Positions 47,159-57,068 of a stretch of 64,000 bases of DNA are shown here, piece after piece. Position 1 is the stretch's first letter, and each line of letters begins with the position of its first letter. The stretch is from positions 124,001 through 188,000 of the forward strand of contig NZ_SSON01000078.1 in assembly GCF_029871245.1 (NCBI RefSeq), given 5' to 3'. Position numbers and translations under genes: made by a program. Origin of the DNA: Pseudomonas sp. BN102. GTDB taxonomy: Bacteria; Pseudomonadota; Gammaproteobacteria; Pseudomonadales; Pseudomonadaceae. The notes beneath the pieces were generated by a model. The model was not told where the DNA came from. It worked only from the letters and a program-made list of their open reading frames with translations, and did not search any database.

Positions 47159-47941
47159 TCAGCGGCCTTTGAATTGGGGGGAACGTTTTTCGGCGACTGC
47201 GCGCAGCGCCTCGGCGGCATCCTCGCTGCGGCCACAGAGCAGCCCGGCGGCCTGCTCGGCCTCCAGCTGCTGGGCCAGGCTGCGGCTGGCGCCATCGCGG
47301 ATCAGCGCCTTGGTCTGGGCGAAGGCGAAGGTCGGGCCGGCGGCCAGGCGCGCGGCCAGTTCGCCGGACACCGCCTGCAGTTGCTCGTCGGCGCAGACCT
47401 CGCCCACCAGGCCGACGGCCAGGGCACGTTCGGCACCCCAGAGCTCGTCGAGGAACAGCAGGCGCTTGGCTTGCTCGGCACCGATCAGCCGCGGCAGGTG
47501 CCAGCTGGCGCCGGCATCCGGTGAATAGGCCATGCCGGTGTAGCCGGCCTTGAAGCGCGCCGAGGCGGCGGCGATGCGGAAGTCGCAGCACAGCGCCAGG
47601 TCCATCCCCGCGCCGACGGCGGTGCCGTTGATGGCGGCGATGGTGGGCTTGCTCAGGCCATGCAGGCGGGTCATCAGGGCGTGGGCGGTTTCGGTCCAAC
47701 CGTAGGTTTCCAGCTCGCCACGGGCTTCGGCCTCGGCCCATTCGGCCAGGTCCGCTCCGGCGCAGAAGCTGCGGCCCTCCCCGCTCAGTACCACCACGCG
47801 CACGGCCGGATCGGCCTCATGGGCGTCCAGCACTTCGAGCAGGGCTTTCAGGGTGGGGATATCCAGCGCATTGCGCTGCTGGGGGCGGTTCAGGGTGATC
47901 CGGGCGATGCCGGCGTCGACCTGGCTGAGCAGTGTGGTCAT
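47159..47941 (-). CDS. Enoyl-CoA hydratase/isomerase family protein (crotonase fold)
   Basis: A 260-residue crotonase. The oxyanion-hole region GRSFCAGADLAEW (about 57-69) and GTAVGAGMDLALCCDFRIAA are conserved. The two Glu residues of classic hydratases are replaced: the first is Asp in GAGMDLA and the second is missing in ARFKAGYTG. Instead there is YSPDAGASWHLPRLIG, which resembles PaaG-type isomerases using an Asp. It may therefore act as an isomerase or other crotonase rather than a standard hydratase. It begins the operon and has a GAGGG site. Confidence 0.85.
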   Translation of the reverse strand: MTTLLSQVDAGIARITLNRPQQRNALDIPTLKALLEVLDAHEADPAVRVVVLSGEGRSFCAGADLAEWAEAEARGELETYGWTETAHALMTRLHGLSKPTIAAINGTAVGAGMDLALCCDFRIAAASARFKAGYTGMAYSPDAGASWHLPRLIGAEQAKRLLFLDELWGAERALAVGLVGEVCADEQLQAVSGELAARLAAGPTFAFAQTKALIRDGASRSLAQQLEAEQAAGLLCGRSEDAAEALRAVAEKRSPQFKGR

Positions 47942-47989
47942 GGAGCCCTCGTCTTGTTGTCTTTGATGATGAGGAAATTGAAGCGATCC

Positions 47990-48003
47990 TAAACGACTGT
48001 TCA
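47990..48003. promoter_or_regulatory. Candidate TetR-type operator (TAAACGACTGTTCA)
   Basis: One mismatch from the palindrome TGAAC-N4-GTTCA, 49 bases upstream of the crotonase ATG in the 128-base AT-rich leader region. Sites of the same design are at 54351-54364 (in front of the TetR gene) and 53658-53671 (upstream of aruR). Confidence 0.5.
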
Positions 48004-48169
48004 ACAAGACGGCAATCCTGCCCGAATGGGGTATGTAACGACCCCATAAATTTCATATCTGATTGTTTTTATTAACTTTTTTATTTTTTACACGGAACGC
48101 GGTTGCGGACGTTGTTACATCTTTGAACAACTCGGAACCGGGGAGATCCAGCGGGCTCCCGCCCCTCTC

Positions 48170-48205
48170 CCCAACCCTCTCCCGGAAGGGAGAGGGGGCG
48201 GTCCG
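48170..48205. repeat. CCCTCTCCC/GGGAGAGGG palindromic repeat
   Basis: CCCCTCTCCCCAACCCTCTC followed by CCGGAAGGGAGAGGGGGCGG, another member of the family at 43701-43795. It lies just after the terminator region of the permease gene, between that gene and the crotonase promoter. The rest of 48004-48169 is AT-rich promoter DNA with no gene seen. Confidence 0.7.
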
Positions 48206-48214
48206 TGCGGGCCC

Positions 48215-48250
48215 GACAAAAAAGCGCGGCAGATCGCTCTGCCGCGCTTT
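48215..48250 (-). terminator. Terminator of the amino-acid permease gene
   Basis: On the minus strand AAAGCGCGGCAGA and TCTGCCGCGCTTT form a 13-bp perfect stem around a 4-base loop, ending in TTTTTTGTC. It lies about 20 bases after the permease stop. Confidence 0.88.
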
Positions 48251-48269
48251 CTTCGGGTATCGCCGGAGG

Positions 48270-49667
48270 TCAGGCCGCCGGGATCGGCGCAAGGTTGCGC
48301 TGGCGCTTGAACTGCAGGAAGTAGTAGGCCCCATAGCAGAGCGCGATGAATCCGAAGCCCCAGTACAGCGACGGACGCTGGGTGGGGTCCATGGCCAGGA
48401 ACACGAACAGCGAGACGCACAGCAGGATGCACGCCATCGGGATCAGCGGGAACAGCGGCGCGGCGTACTTGAGGTCCTGCACGGTGCCACCGGCCTTGTA
48501 GTGTTCGCGGCGGAAGCGGTACTGGGCCAGGGCGATGACGATCCAGGTCACGGTGCCGGCCAGCCCGCTGATGGCGGTCAGGACCACGAACAGGGTGTCC
48601 GCGGCGACGAAGCTGGTCAGCAGCGACAGCAGCGCGAAGCAGAGGGTGATGGACAGGGCGTAGACCGGCACCCCACGCTTGTTGAGCTTTGTCAGCCCGC
48701 GTGGCGCCATGCCGGACTTGGACATGGCCCAGAGGATGCGCGTGCAGGCATAGAGGCCGGAGTTGCCCACCGAGAGGATGGCGGTGAGGATCACGAAGTT
48801 CATCAGGTCAGCGGCGAAGGGAATGCCGACCATGTCGAACACCTGGACGAAGGGGCTCTCCATCAGACCCGCCTGCTGCCAGGGCACGATGGCCGACAGC
48901 ACGATAATGGCCAGCACGTAGAAGATCAGCACGCGGAACACCACGTTGCGTACGGCACGGGGAATACTCTTCTCCGGTTCGTCGGTCTCGCCGGCGGCGA
49001 CGCCCATGATCTCGCAGCCCTGGAAGGCGTAGACCACCGTCATCATCACGGCGAGCACCGCGGAGATGCCATTGGGGAACAGGGTGTCGCCGATCAGGTT
49101 GGAGAACTTCGGCGCCGGCTCGCCATTGGCCAGCGGCAGGCCGCCGAAGATGGCCAGGATGCCGACGACGATGAAGATCAGAATGGCCGCCACCTTGACG
49201 CCCGAGAACCAGTACTCGGCCTCGCCAAAGGCGCGGGTGCTGAGGGAGTTGATACCGAACAGCAGCACCACGAACAGGGCCGACCAATACGCGACAGGGA
49301 CATCGGGGAACCAGCGGTCCATCAGCATGCCGGCGGCGGTGAATTCCAGGCCGACGGTGGTGGCCCAGCTCAGCCAGTAGACCCAGCCCACCATGAACCC
49401 CGTGGCAGGGCCGACGTAACGGGTGGCGTGGGCCTGGAAGGAGCCGGAAACCGGCATCTGCACCGAGAGTTCACCCAGGCAGACCATTACCAGGTACATC
49501 AGCAGGCCGGCGACCAGGTAGGCCAGCACGGCACCGGCGGGGCCGCCCTGATTGATGGTGAAGCCGGAGCCCATGAACAGGCCGGTGCCGATGACGCCGC
49601 CCAGGGACAGCATGAAAATATGGCGGCTCTTCAGCGCACGGGTGAGCTGGATGCGTTCTTCAGACAT
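48270..49667 (-). CDS. APC-family amino-acid permease (basic amino acids, LysP-like)
   Basis: A 465-residue permease with about 12 transmembrane helices. The amino terminus LKSRHIFMLSLGGVIGTGLF, with the helix-1 GVIGTGLF motif, and the sequence EIMGVAAGETDEPEKSIPRA are typical of the AAT branch (LysP, GabP, AnsP). Its place in the arginine cluster suggests uptake of arginine, ornithine, lysine or 4-guanidinobutyrate. It has a GGAGG ribosome site and its own terminator, so it is likely a separate transcript. Confidence 0.87.
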   Translation of the reverse strand: MSEERIQLTRALKSRHIFMLSLGGVIGTGLFMGSGFTINQGGPAGAVLAYLVAGLLMYLVMVCLGELSVQMPVSGSFQAHATRYVGPATGFMVGWVYWLSWATTVGLEFTAAGMLMDRWFPDVPVAYWSALFVVLLFGINSLSTRAFGEAEYWFSGVKVAAILIFIVVGILAIFGGLPLANGEPAPKFSNLIGDTLFPNGISAVLAVMMTVVYAFQGCEIMGVAAGETDEPEKSIPRAVRNVVFRVLIFYVLAIIVLSAIVPWQQAGLMESPFVQVFDMVGIPFAADLMNFVILTAILSVGNSGLYACTRILWAMSKSGMAPRGLTKLNKRGVPVYALSITLCFALLSLLTSFVAADTLFVVLTAISGLAGTVTWIVIALAQYRFRREHYKAGGTVQDLKYAAPLFPLIPMACILLCVSLFVFLAMDPTQRPSLYWGFGFIALCYGAYYFLQFKRQRNLAPIPAA

Positions 49668-49783
49668 GGCGCACCTCCATGGCGAGGTGGCAACGCAGGC
49701 GGGCTTTGCGGGTCATTATTCTTGTCTCCAATAGGCCACTGGGACCGCGTTCGAGCGCGGTTCGGGCCGATTATTGGAAGGAC

Positions 49784-49830
49784 TTGTAAGACGCCGTTGT
49801 TAGCCGGGATCGAAGTTGTAAAAAGTCGTA
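49784..49830. promoter_or_regulatory. Possible response-regulator boxes upstream of the permease gene
   Basis: Short related units TTGTAAG (49784), TTGTTAG (49797), TTGTAAA (49816) and TCGTAAG (49826) are arranged as direct repeats, the last two 10 bases apart, in the gap between the permease and aruS genes. That spacing suits OmpR-type regulators such as the AruR-like protein, but no binding site for it is known to me. Confidence 0.3.
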
Positions 49831-49847
49831 AGGAAATTGTTCGATTT

Positions 49848-52090
<2,243 letters not shown>

Positions 52091-52094
<4 letters not shown>

Positions 52095-52864
52095 GGCTGT
52101 GGCTCCGGTTGCACGACCATGTCGCGATAGGTGGCTTCGCTCTGGTTCAGCCAGCGTTCGATCTGGCCCGAGTCGGTCAGCCGTTGCAGCTCGCGATCGA
52201 TCTCGTCCATGCGCGCGGCCAGGGGTGAGTGGCGGGAGACCGCCAGTCGCAGGTAGTCCACCGCTACGGTGTTCGGCAAGGTGCCGATGTCGCCGCCGCC
52301 GGGCAGGTGCTCGATGAACAACCGGCCGGTTCGCCGCTCGTGGGGGATGAAGTCGATGCGGCCACGGATCAGCTTGCCGAAATTCTGCCGGCTGTCGGAG
52401 ACCCATTCGATATTGCCGGCGCGGGCCACCGTCTGGTCGAAGGCCTCGCCGTAGCTCTCGCCGAACAGCAGGCCACCGCGATAGCGGGTCAGGTCCTCCA
52501 GGCGCTCGACCTTCAGTGGATGCTGGCGGTTATAGAAGATCGCCACTTCCTCGCGCAGCACCGGCACCGACGCGAACTGCAGGAAGCCTTCACGCGGCTG
52601 GGTGCGATAGGCCAGCACCACGTCCACCCGCCCCTCGGCGGCGTCCAGCAGGCAGCGCTTCCAGTTTCCCAGCACCACCAGCTCGACGTCGAAGCCCAGC
52701 TTGGCCATTACCGCGTGCACCATCTGCGGGGCGAGGCCGCGCATCTGCTTGCCGTCGCTCCAGGAGATCGGCGGATAGACCGGATGGTCGCAGTAACGCA
52801 CCGGTTGCGCGGCCTGCGCCGCGCCGCTCAGCAGGAGCGACAACAGCAGCGCGCCGGCCCTCAT
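52091..52864 (-). CDS. Periplasmic amino-acid-type solute-binding protein, probable AruS input partner
   Basis: A 257-residue SBP_bac_3-type protein with a signal peptide ([19 protein letters not shown]). The mature start has [20 protein letters not shown]; two-lobed binding-protein features follow ([20 protein letters not shown]). It is encoded between the response regulator (4 bases) and the sensor kinase (overlap ATGA), not with ABC-transporter genes. This suggests it presents a ligand to AruS, as in TorT/TorS-like systems. The ligand is inferred, not shown. Confidence 0.82.
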
Positions 52865-52868
52865 GCGT

Positions 52869-53585
52869 TCAGGCGGCACAAGCATTGGCAGTGAACAGAT
52901 AGCCCGCACCGTGGATGGTGATGATCAGCTGGGGCTCGGCGGGATCGTCTCGCAGCTTGCGGCGCAGGCGCCCCACCAGTACATCGATGGAGCGGTCGTT
53001 GGGCAGCCATTCGCGATTGCGGATCTGGTCCATCAGCTGGTCACGGCTGAGGGTATGGCCGGCGTTGCGCAGGAAGACGCTGAGCAGCTGGAACTCACCG
53101 TGGGTGAGCAGGGTTTCGCTGCCATCCTGGTCGATCAGGCGCCGGCGGTCGCTATCCAGCATCCAATCGGCGAAGCGCTTGAGCTGAACAGTGGTGGCCG
53201 CCGTGGCTGGTTGCCGGGCGTGGCGCACCCGGCGCACCAGGTTCTTGGCGCGGGACACCAGTTCGCGGGGATTGAGGGGTTTGACCACGTAATCGTCGGC
53301 GCCGCATTCCAGGCCGACGATGCGGTCCACCTCGTCGTTGCGGCCGGTGATCAGGATGATGCCCACCTCCGAGCGCACACGCAGTTCGCGGGTCAGGGTC
53401 AGACCGTCCTTGCCGGGCAGGCGGATGTCCAGCATCACCAGGTCCACCGGGCTCTCGGCCAGGCAGGCTTCGGCCTGTTCGGCGGTGCTGGCGCAGAGCA
53501 CCTGGTAGCCCTCCTGGGTCAGGTAGGTCTGGAGCAGTTCACGGATCAGCGGATCGTCGTCGACGATCAGCACACTGGGAGCCAT
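52869..53585 (-). CDS. aruR: OmpR-family response regulator, probable AruR
   Basis: A 238-residue response regulator: receiver with Asp53 (VMLDIRLPGKDG) and acidic pair DDD at 9-11, then a winged-helix Trans_reg_C domain (about 135-232, RDQLMDQIRNREWLPNDRSI and VGRLRRKLRDDP). It is encoded before the binding protein and kinase, all in one direction, so it is the expected phosphoacceptor of the kinase's Hpt domain. A TGAAC-type palindrome lies 73 bases upstream of its start. Confidence 0.83.
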   Translation of the reverse strand: MAPSVLIVDDDPLIRELLQTYLTQEGYQVLCASTAEQAEACLAESPVDLVMLDIRLPGKDGLTLTRELRVRSEVGIILITGRNDEVDRIVGLECGADDYVVKPLNPRELVSRAKNLVRRVRHARQPATAATTVQLKRFADWMLDSDRRRLIDQDGSETLLTHGEFQLLSVFLRNAGHTLSRDQLMDQIRNREWLPNDRSIDVLVGRLRRKLRDDPAEPQLIITIHGAGYLFTANACAA

Positions 53586-53657
53586 TGCAATTACCCTCCG
53601 CCACCGCGAGTGGGCGGGGCGTTCTTATTGTTGGAGTGGCAGGAGGTTATCGCCAGC

Positions 53658-53671
53658 TGAACGACCGATCA
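53658..53671. promoter_or_regulatory. Candidate TetR-type operator (TGAACGACCGATCA) upstream of aruR
   Basis: A TGAAC-N4-GATCA near-palindrome, one mismatch from TGAAC-N4-GTTCA, overlapping the stop codon of the TetR gene and 73 bases upstream of aruR. It shares TGAACGAC with 54351-54364. It overlaps coding sequence, so chance similarity is possible. Confidence 0.35.
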
Positions 53672-54319
53672 ACGGCCTCCGACGGGGCGCAGGAATCGCT
53701 GCACGGCGCCGGCCTGCAGACCATCCACCCAGGCCTCGCAGATCTGCACGCCCTGCTCCGGGGTGAAGGTCTGCGGGTTCAGGCCGGACTCCAGCCAGAG
53801 GCCGTCAAGCAACGCGCTGAGGCTGATGGCCGCAAGTTCCGCATCGAAGCCCTGCCAGCCCTCCTCCGCCGCCAGCTCGGTGAGCACCTTGGCGAGGATG
53901 GCGCGGTATTCGCCATAGGACTGGTCGTGGGCCAGGTTGATGGCCTGGGCGGTCTTCACCGCGCCCCAGAAGGCCAGCCAGGCCTCCAGCAGCTGCGGGT
54001 CGAGCAGCTCGGCGCAGAAGGAGGCCTGGAAGAACGCCGACAGCCTCGCCCGGGGCCTGGACGGGGCGGCGTCGATGGCATCACGCAGCAGCCCCATCAC
54101 CCGCCCGGTGACGGCCAGGTAGGCTTCGGCCACCAGTTCGTCCTTGCCGGCGTAGTGGTGGTTGATCAGCCCCACCGAAACCCCGGCTTCGGCGCAGATC
54201 TTGCGGATCGATGCGCCCTGGAAGCCATGGCGCTTGAGGCAGATGAGGGTCGCTTCGATCAGGTGGGCCTTGCGCAGCTCGGGGTCCAGACGGGAATAGC
54301 GCACATCCTGGGTCGTCAT
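53669..54319 (-). CDS. TetR/AcrR family regulator (BetI-like)
   Basis: A 216-residue TetR regulator. The amino-terminal HTH is at about 28-60 (GASIRKICAEAGVSVGLINH followed by HYAGKDELV), matching the BetI-type sequence style, and the rest is a helical ligand domain. It is divergent from a polyamine-type binding protein gene. The ATG at 54319 (MTTQDVRYSRLDPE) is chosen over longer starts that run into the promoter region. A TGAACGACTGTACA palindrome 32 bases upstream of its start is probably its own operator. Confidence 0.88.
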   Translation of the reverse strand: MTTQDVRYSRLDPELRKAHLIEATLICLKRHGFQGASIRKICAEAGVSVGLINHHYAGKDELVAEAYLAVTGRVMGLLRDAIDAAPSRPRARLSAFFQASFCAELLDPQLLEAWLAFWGAVKTAQAINLAHDQSYGEYRAILAKVLTELAAEEGWQGFDAELAAISLSALLDGLWLESGLNPQTFTPEQGVQICEAWVDGLQAGAVQRFLRPVGGR

Positions 54320-54350
54320 GCAGACAGTTCCTGTGGTGATACGGCGAATC

Positions 54351-54364
54351 TGAACGACTGTACA
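54351..54364. promoter_or_regulatory. Candidate TetR-type operator (TGAACGACTGTACA) between tetR and the binding-protein gene
   Basis: A near-perfect TGAAC-N4-GTTCA palindrome (one mismatch), extended as CTGAAC/GTACAG. It sits in the promoter region between the divergent TetR gene and the polyamine-type binding protein gene. It matches 47990-48003 at 12 of 14 positions. Confidence 0.6.
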
Positions 54365-54471
54365 GGAAGAAAGGGATTGCCACCTACCCGTTCGGGTTAT
54401 GGCCGTGACCCGGCAGGGGGCACAAAGTAGCTGCCAGGTGACCCGATAACGACAACACAGGTGGAACCGAC

Positions 54472-55566
54472 ATGCGCAAGACCCTGGTTGCAGCACTTGG
54501 CGCGACGCTTATCCTGTTGCCGGCCCTGAGCCCGGCCGACGATGGCAATACCCTGCGCCTGTACAACTGGTCGGACTACATGGGCGAACGCACCCTCGCC
54601 GACTTCGAGAAAGCCACCGGCATCAAGGTGGTCTACGACACCTTCGACTCTTACGAGACGGTACAGGGCAAGCTGCTGCCGGGCCGCTCCGGCTACGACC
54701 TCGTGGTACTCAACGCCGCGCTGGTGCCGCCACTGCTCAAGGCCGGGGTGTTCCAGCCGCTGGACAAGAGCCGCTTGCCCAGTTGGGGCAACCTGGACCC
54801 GCAGGTGCTGGCCAGCCTCGAACACTACGATCCGGGCGTGGCCTACTCGGCGCCCTACACCTGGGGCAGCAATGGCATCACCTACAACGTCGAGATGATC
54901 AAGGCGCGCATGCCCGATGCGCCCATCGGCTCCCTGGCGATGATCTTCGATCCGCAAGTGGTCTCGCGCTTCGCCGATTGCGGCGTGACCCTGATCGACT
55001 CGCCGACCGATGTGCTGCCGCTCGCCCTGGCCTACCTCGGCCGCGACCCCAACAGCGTGGAGCCCGAGGATCTCAAGGCCGCCCAGGACCTGCTGATGAA
55101 GGTACGTCCCTACATCCGCAAGTTCGATTCCATGAGCTACCTGAACGGCCTGGCCAACGGCGACCAGTGCATTGCCATGACCTGGTCCGGCGACTACGCC
55201 ACCGCCCAGGCCCGTGCCACCGAAGCCGGCGCCAAGGTGAAGCTGGATTACTTCATCCCGAAGGAAGGCTCGCTGATCTGGTTCGATGACTTCTACATCC
55301 CCAACGACGCGCCCCATGTGGAGAACGCCCACAGGTTCATCGAGTTCATGCTGCAGCCCAAGGTGATTGCCGAGGTCACCGATTACATCCGCTACGCCAA
55401 CAGCAACCAGGCCGCCACGCCGCTGGTGGCGCCCGAAGTGCGCAACGACCCGGCGATCTACCCGGACGACGCCACCCGCGCCCGACTCTTCACCCAGAAG
55501 CCGCAGTCACCCAAGGCCATGCGCCTGATCACCCGCACCTGGAATGCGGTCAAGACCGGCAAGTGA
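54472..55566 (+). CDS. Polyamine-type periplasmic binding protein (PotF/SpuD-like)
   Basis: A 364-residue solute-binding protein with a signal peptide (MRKTLVAALGATLILLPALS). The mature start NTLRLYNWSDYMGERTLADF matches the PotF/SpuD family, where YNWSDY contributes to the putrescine/spermidine pocket; later APYTWGSNGITYNVEMIKAR is also typical. No ABC permease or ATPase genes are nearby, so it probably works with components elsewhere or in sensing. It starts a + strand unit followed by a class III transaminase. Confidence 0.88.
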   Translation: MRKTLVAALGATLILLPALSPADDGNTLRLYNWSDYMGERTLADFEKATGIKVVYDTFDSYETVQGKLLPGRSGYDLVVLNAALVPPLLKAGVFQPLDKSRLPSWGNLDPQVLASLEHYDPGVAYSAPYTWGSNGITYNVEMIKARMPDAPIGSLAMIFDPQVVSRFADCGVTLIDSPTDVLPLALAYLGRDPNSVEPEDLKAAQDLLMKVRPYIRKFDSMSYLNGLANGDQCIAMTWSGDYATAQARATEAGAKVKLDYFIPKEGSLIWFDDFYIPNDAPHVENAHRFIEFMLQPKVIAEVTDYIRYANSNQAATPLVAPEVRNDPAIYPDDATRARLFTQKPQSPKAMRLITRTWNAVKTGK

Positions 55567-55606
55567 TTTGAACTGCCAAGCATCAGATGGACCCGAGGTA
55601 ACGACC

Positions 55607-57025
55607 ATGACTACCGCAAACGCCGACTTCTTCGCCCAGTTCGACAACGAGCGCCTGGTGGCCGCCGACAAGGCGCACTACATGCACGGCTACCACATCT
55701 TCGACGACCACCGGGAGAACGGCGCGCTGAACATTGCCGCCGGAGAAGGCGCCTATATCTACGACACCTCCGGCAATCGCTACCTCGATGCCGTAGGCGG
55801 CATGTGGTGCACCAATATCGGCCTGGGCCGCGAGGAGATGGCCGAGGCCATCGCCGAGCAGGTGCGCCGCCTGGCCTATTCCAACCCCTTCTGCGACATG
55901 GCCAACGTCACCGCCATCGAACTCTGCGAGAAGCTCGCCGAGCTCGCGCCCGGCGACCTGAACCACGTATTCCTCACCACCGGCGGCTCCACCGCCGTGG
56001 ATACCGCCTACCGTCTGGTGCAGTACTACCAGAACTGCCGCGGCAAGCCGGAAAAGAAACACGTCATCACCCGAATCAACGCCTACCACGGCTCCACCTA
56101 CCTGACGATGTCCCTGGGCGGAAAGGCGGCGGACCGGCCGGCGGAGTTCGACTTCCTCAAGGACCGCATCCACCACATCTCCTGCCCCAACCCCTACCGC
56201 GCGCCGGAGGGCATGGACGAGGCCGAGTTCCTCGAGTTCCTGGTCAACGAGTTCGAGGACAAGATCCTCACCCTGGGCGCCGACCGAGTCGCGGCCTTCT
56301 TCGCCGAGCCGATCATGGGTTCGGGGGGCGTGATCATCCCGCCGGCCGGCTACCACAAGCGCATGTGGGAAGTCTGCCAGCGCCACGACGTGCTCTACGT
56401 GGCGGACGAGGTGGTGACCTCCTTCGGCCGTCTGGGCGCCTTCTTCGCCTCGGAGGAGGTGTTCGGCGTGGTGCCGGACATCATCACCACCGCCAAGGGC
56501 CTGACCTCCGGCTACCTGCCGCTGGGCGCCTGCATCTTCTCGCAACGCATCTGGCAGGTGATCGGCGAGCCGGGCAAGGGCCGCTGCTTCAGCCATGGCT
56601 TCACCTACAGCGGGCACCCGGTGAGCTGCGTCAGCGCGCTGAAGAACATCGAGATCATCCAGCGGGAGAACCTGCTGTCCCACGTGGACGAGGTCGGTGC
56701 CTACCTGGAAGAGCGCCTGCAGAGCCTGGCCGACCTGCCGTTGGTAGGCAGCGTGCGCTGCAAGAAGCTGATGGCCTGCGTCGAGTTCGTCGCCGACAAG
56801 GCGAGCAAGGCGCTGTTTCCCGATGAACTGAACATCGGTGAGCAGATCCACCTGCGGGCGCAGAAACGCGGTCTGCTGGTACGGCCGATCGTGCACCTGA
56901 ACGTGATGTCGCCGCCCCTGACCATCACCCGCGCCCAGGTGGACGAGATAGCCGAGACATTGCGCGAGGCCATTCTGGAAACCGCCGCGGACCTGCAACG
57001 CAGCGGCGACTATGCGGGCCGTTGA
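55607..57025 (+). CDS. Class III (omega) aminotransferase, polyamine/putrescine-type
   Basis: A 472-residue PLP aminotransferase of the ornithine/GABA/putrescine class. Motifs include YIYDTSGNRYLDAVGGMWCT, VADEVVTSFGRLGAFFA (the Asp that contacts PLP nitrogen) and TTAKGLTSGYLPLGA with the PLP lysine. SpuC-like enzymes in this class transaminate putrescine. It follows the polyamine-type binding protein by 40 bases, suggesting amine uptake or sensing and use. Start ATG at 55607 has a GAGG site. Confidence 0.88.
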   Translation: MTTANADFFAQFDNERLVAADKAHYMHGYHIFDDHRENGALNIAAGEGAYIYDTSGNRYLDAVGGMWCTNIGLGREEMAEAIAEQVRRLAYSNPFCDMANVTAIELCEKLAELAPGDLNHVFLTTGGSTAVDTAYRLVQYYQNCRGKPEKKHVITRINAYHGSTYLTMSLGGKAADRPAEFDFLKDRIHHISCPNPYRAPEGMDEAEFLEFLVNEFEDKILTLGADRVAAFFAEPIMGSGGVIIPPAGYHKRMWEVCQRHDVLYVADEVVTSFGRLGAFFASEEVFGVVPDIITTAKGLTSGYLPLGACIFSQRIWQVIGEPGKGRCFSHGFTYSGHPVSCVSALKNIEIIQRENLLSHVDEVGAYLEERLQSLADLPLVGSVRCKKLMACVEFVADKASKALFPDELNIGEQIHLRAQKRGLLVRPIVHLNVMSPPLTITRAQVDEIAETLREAILETAADLQRSGDYAGR

Positions 57026-57068
57026 GGGCATTTTGCAGCGGCCAGGTGGCGCCAGTAGACTGCCGGGC

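Noticed and set aside
43681-48205. CRISPR array from repeated CTCTCCC units
   Set aside because: Units are palindromic, irregularly spaced and separated by genes; no cas genes and no uniform spacers.
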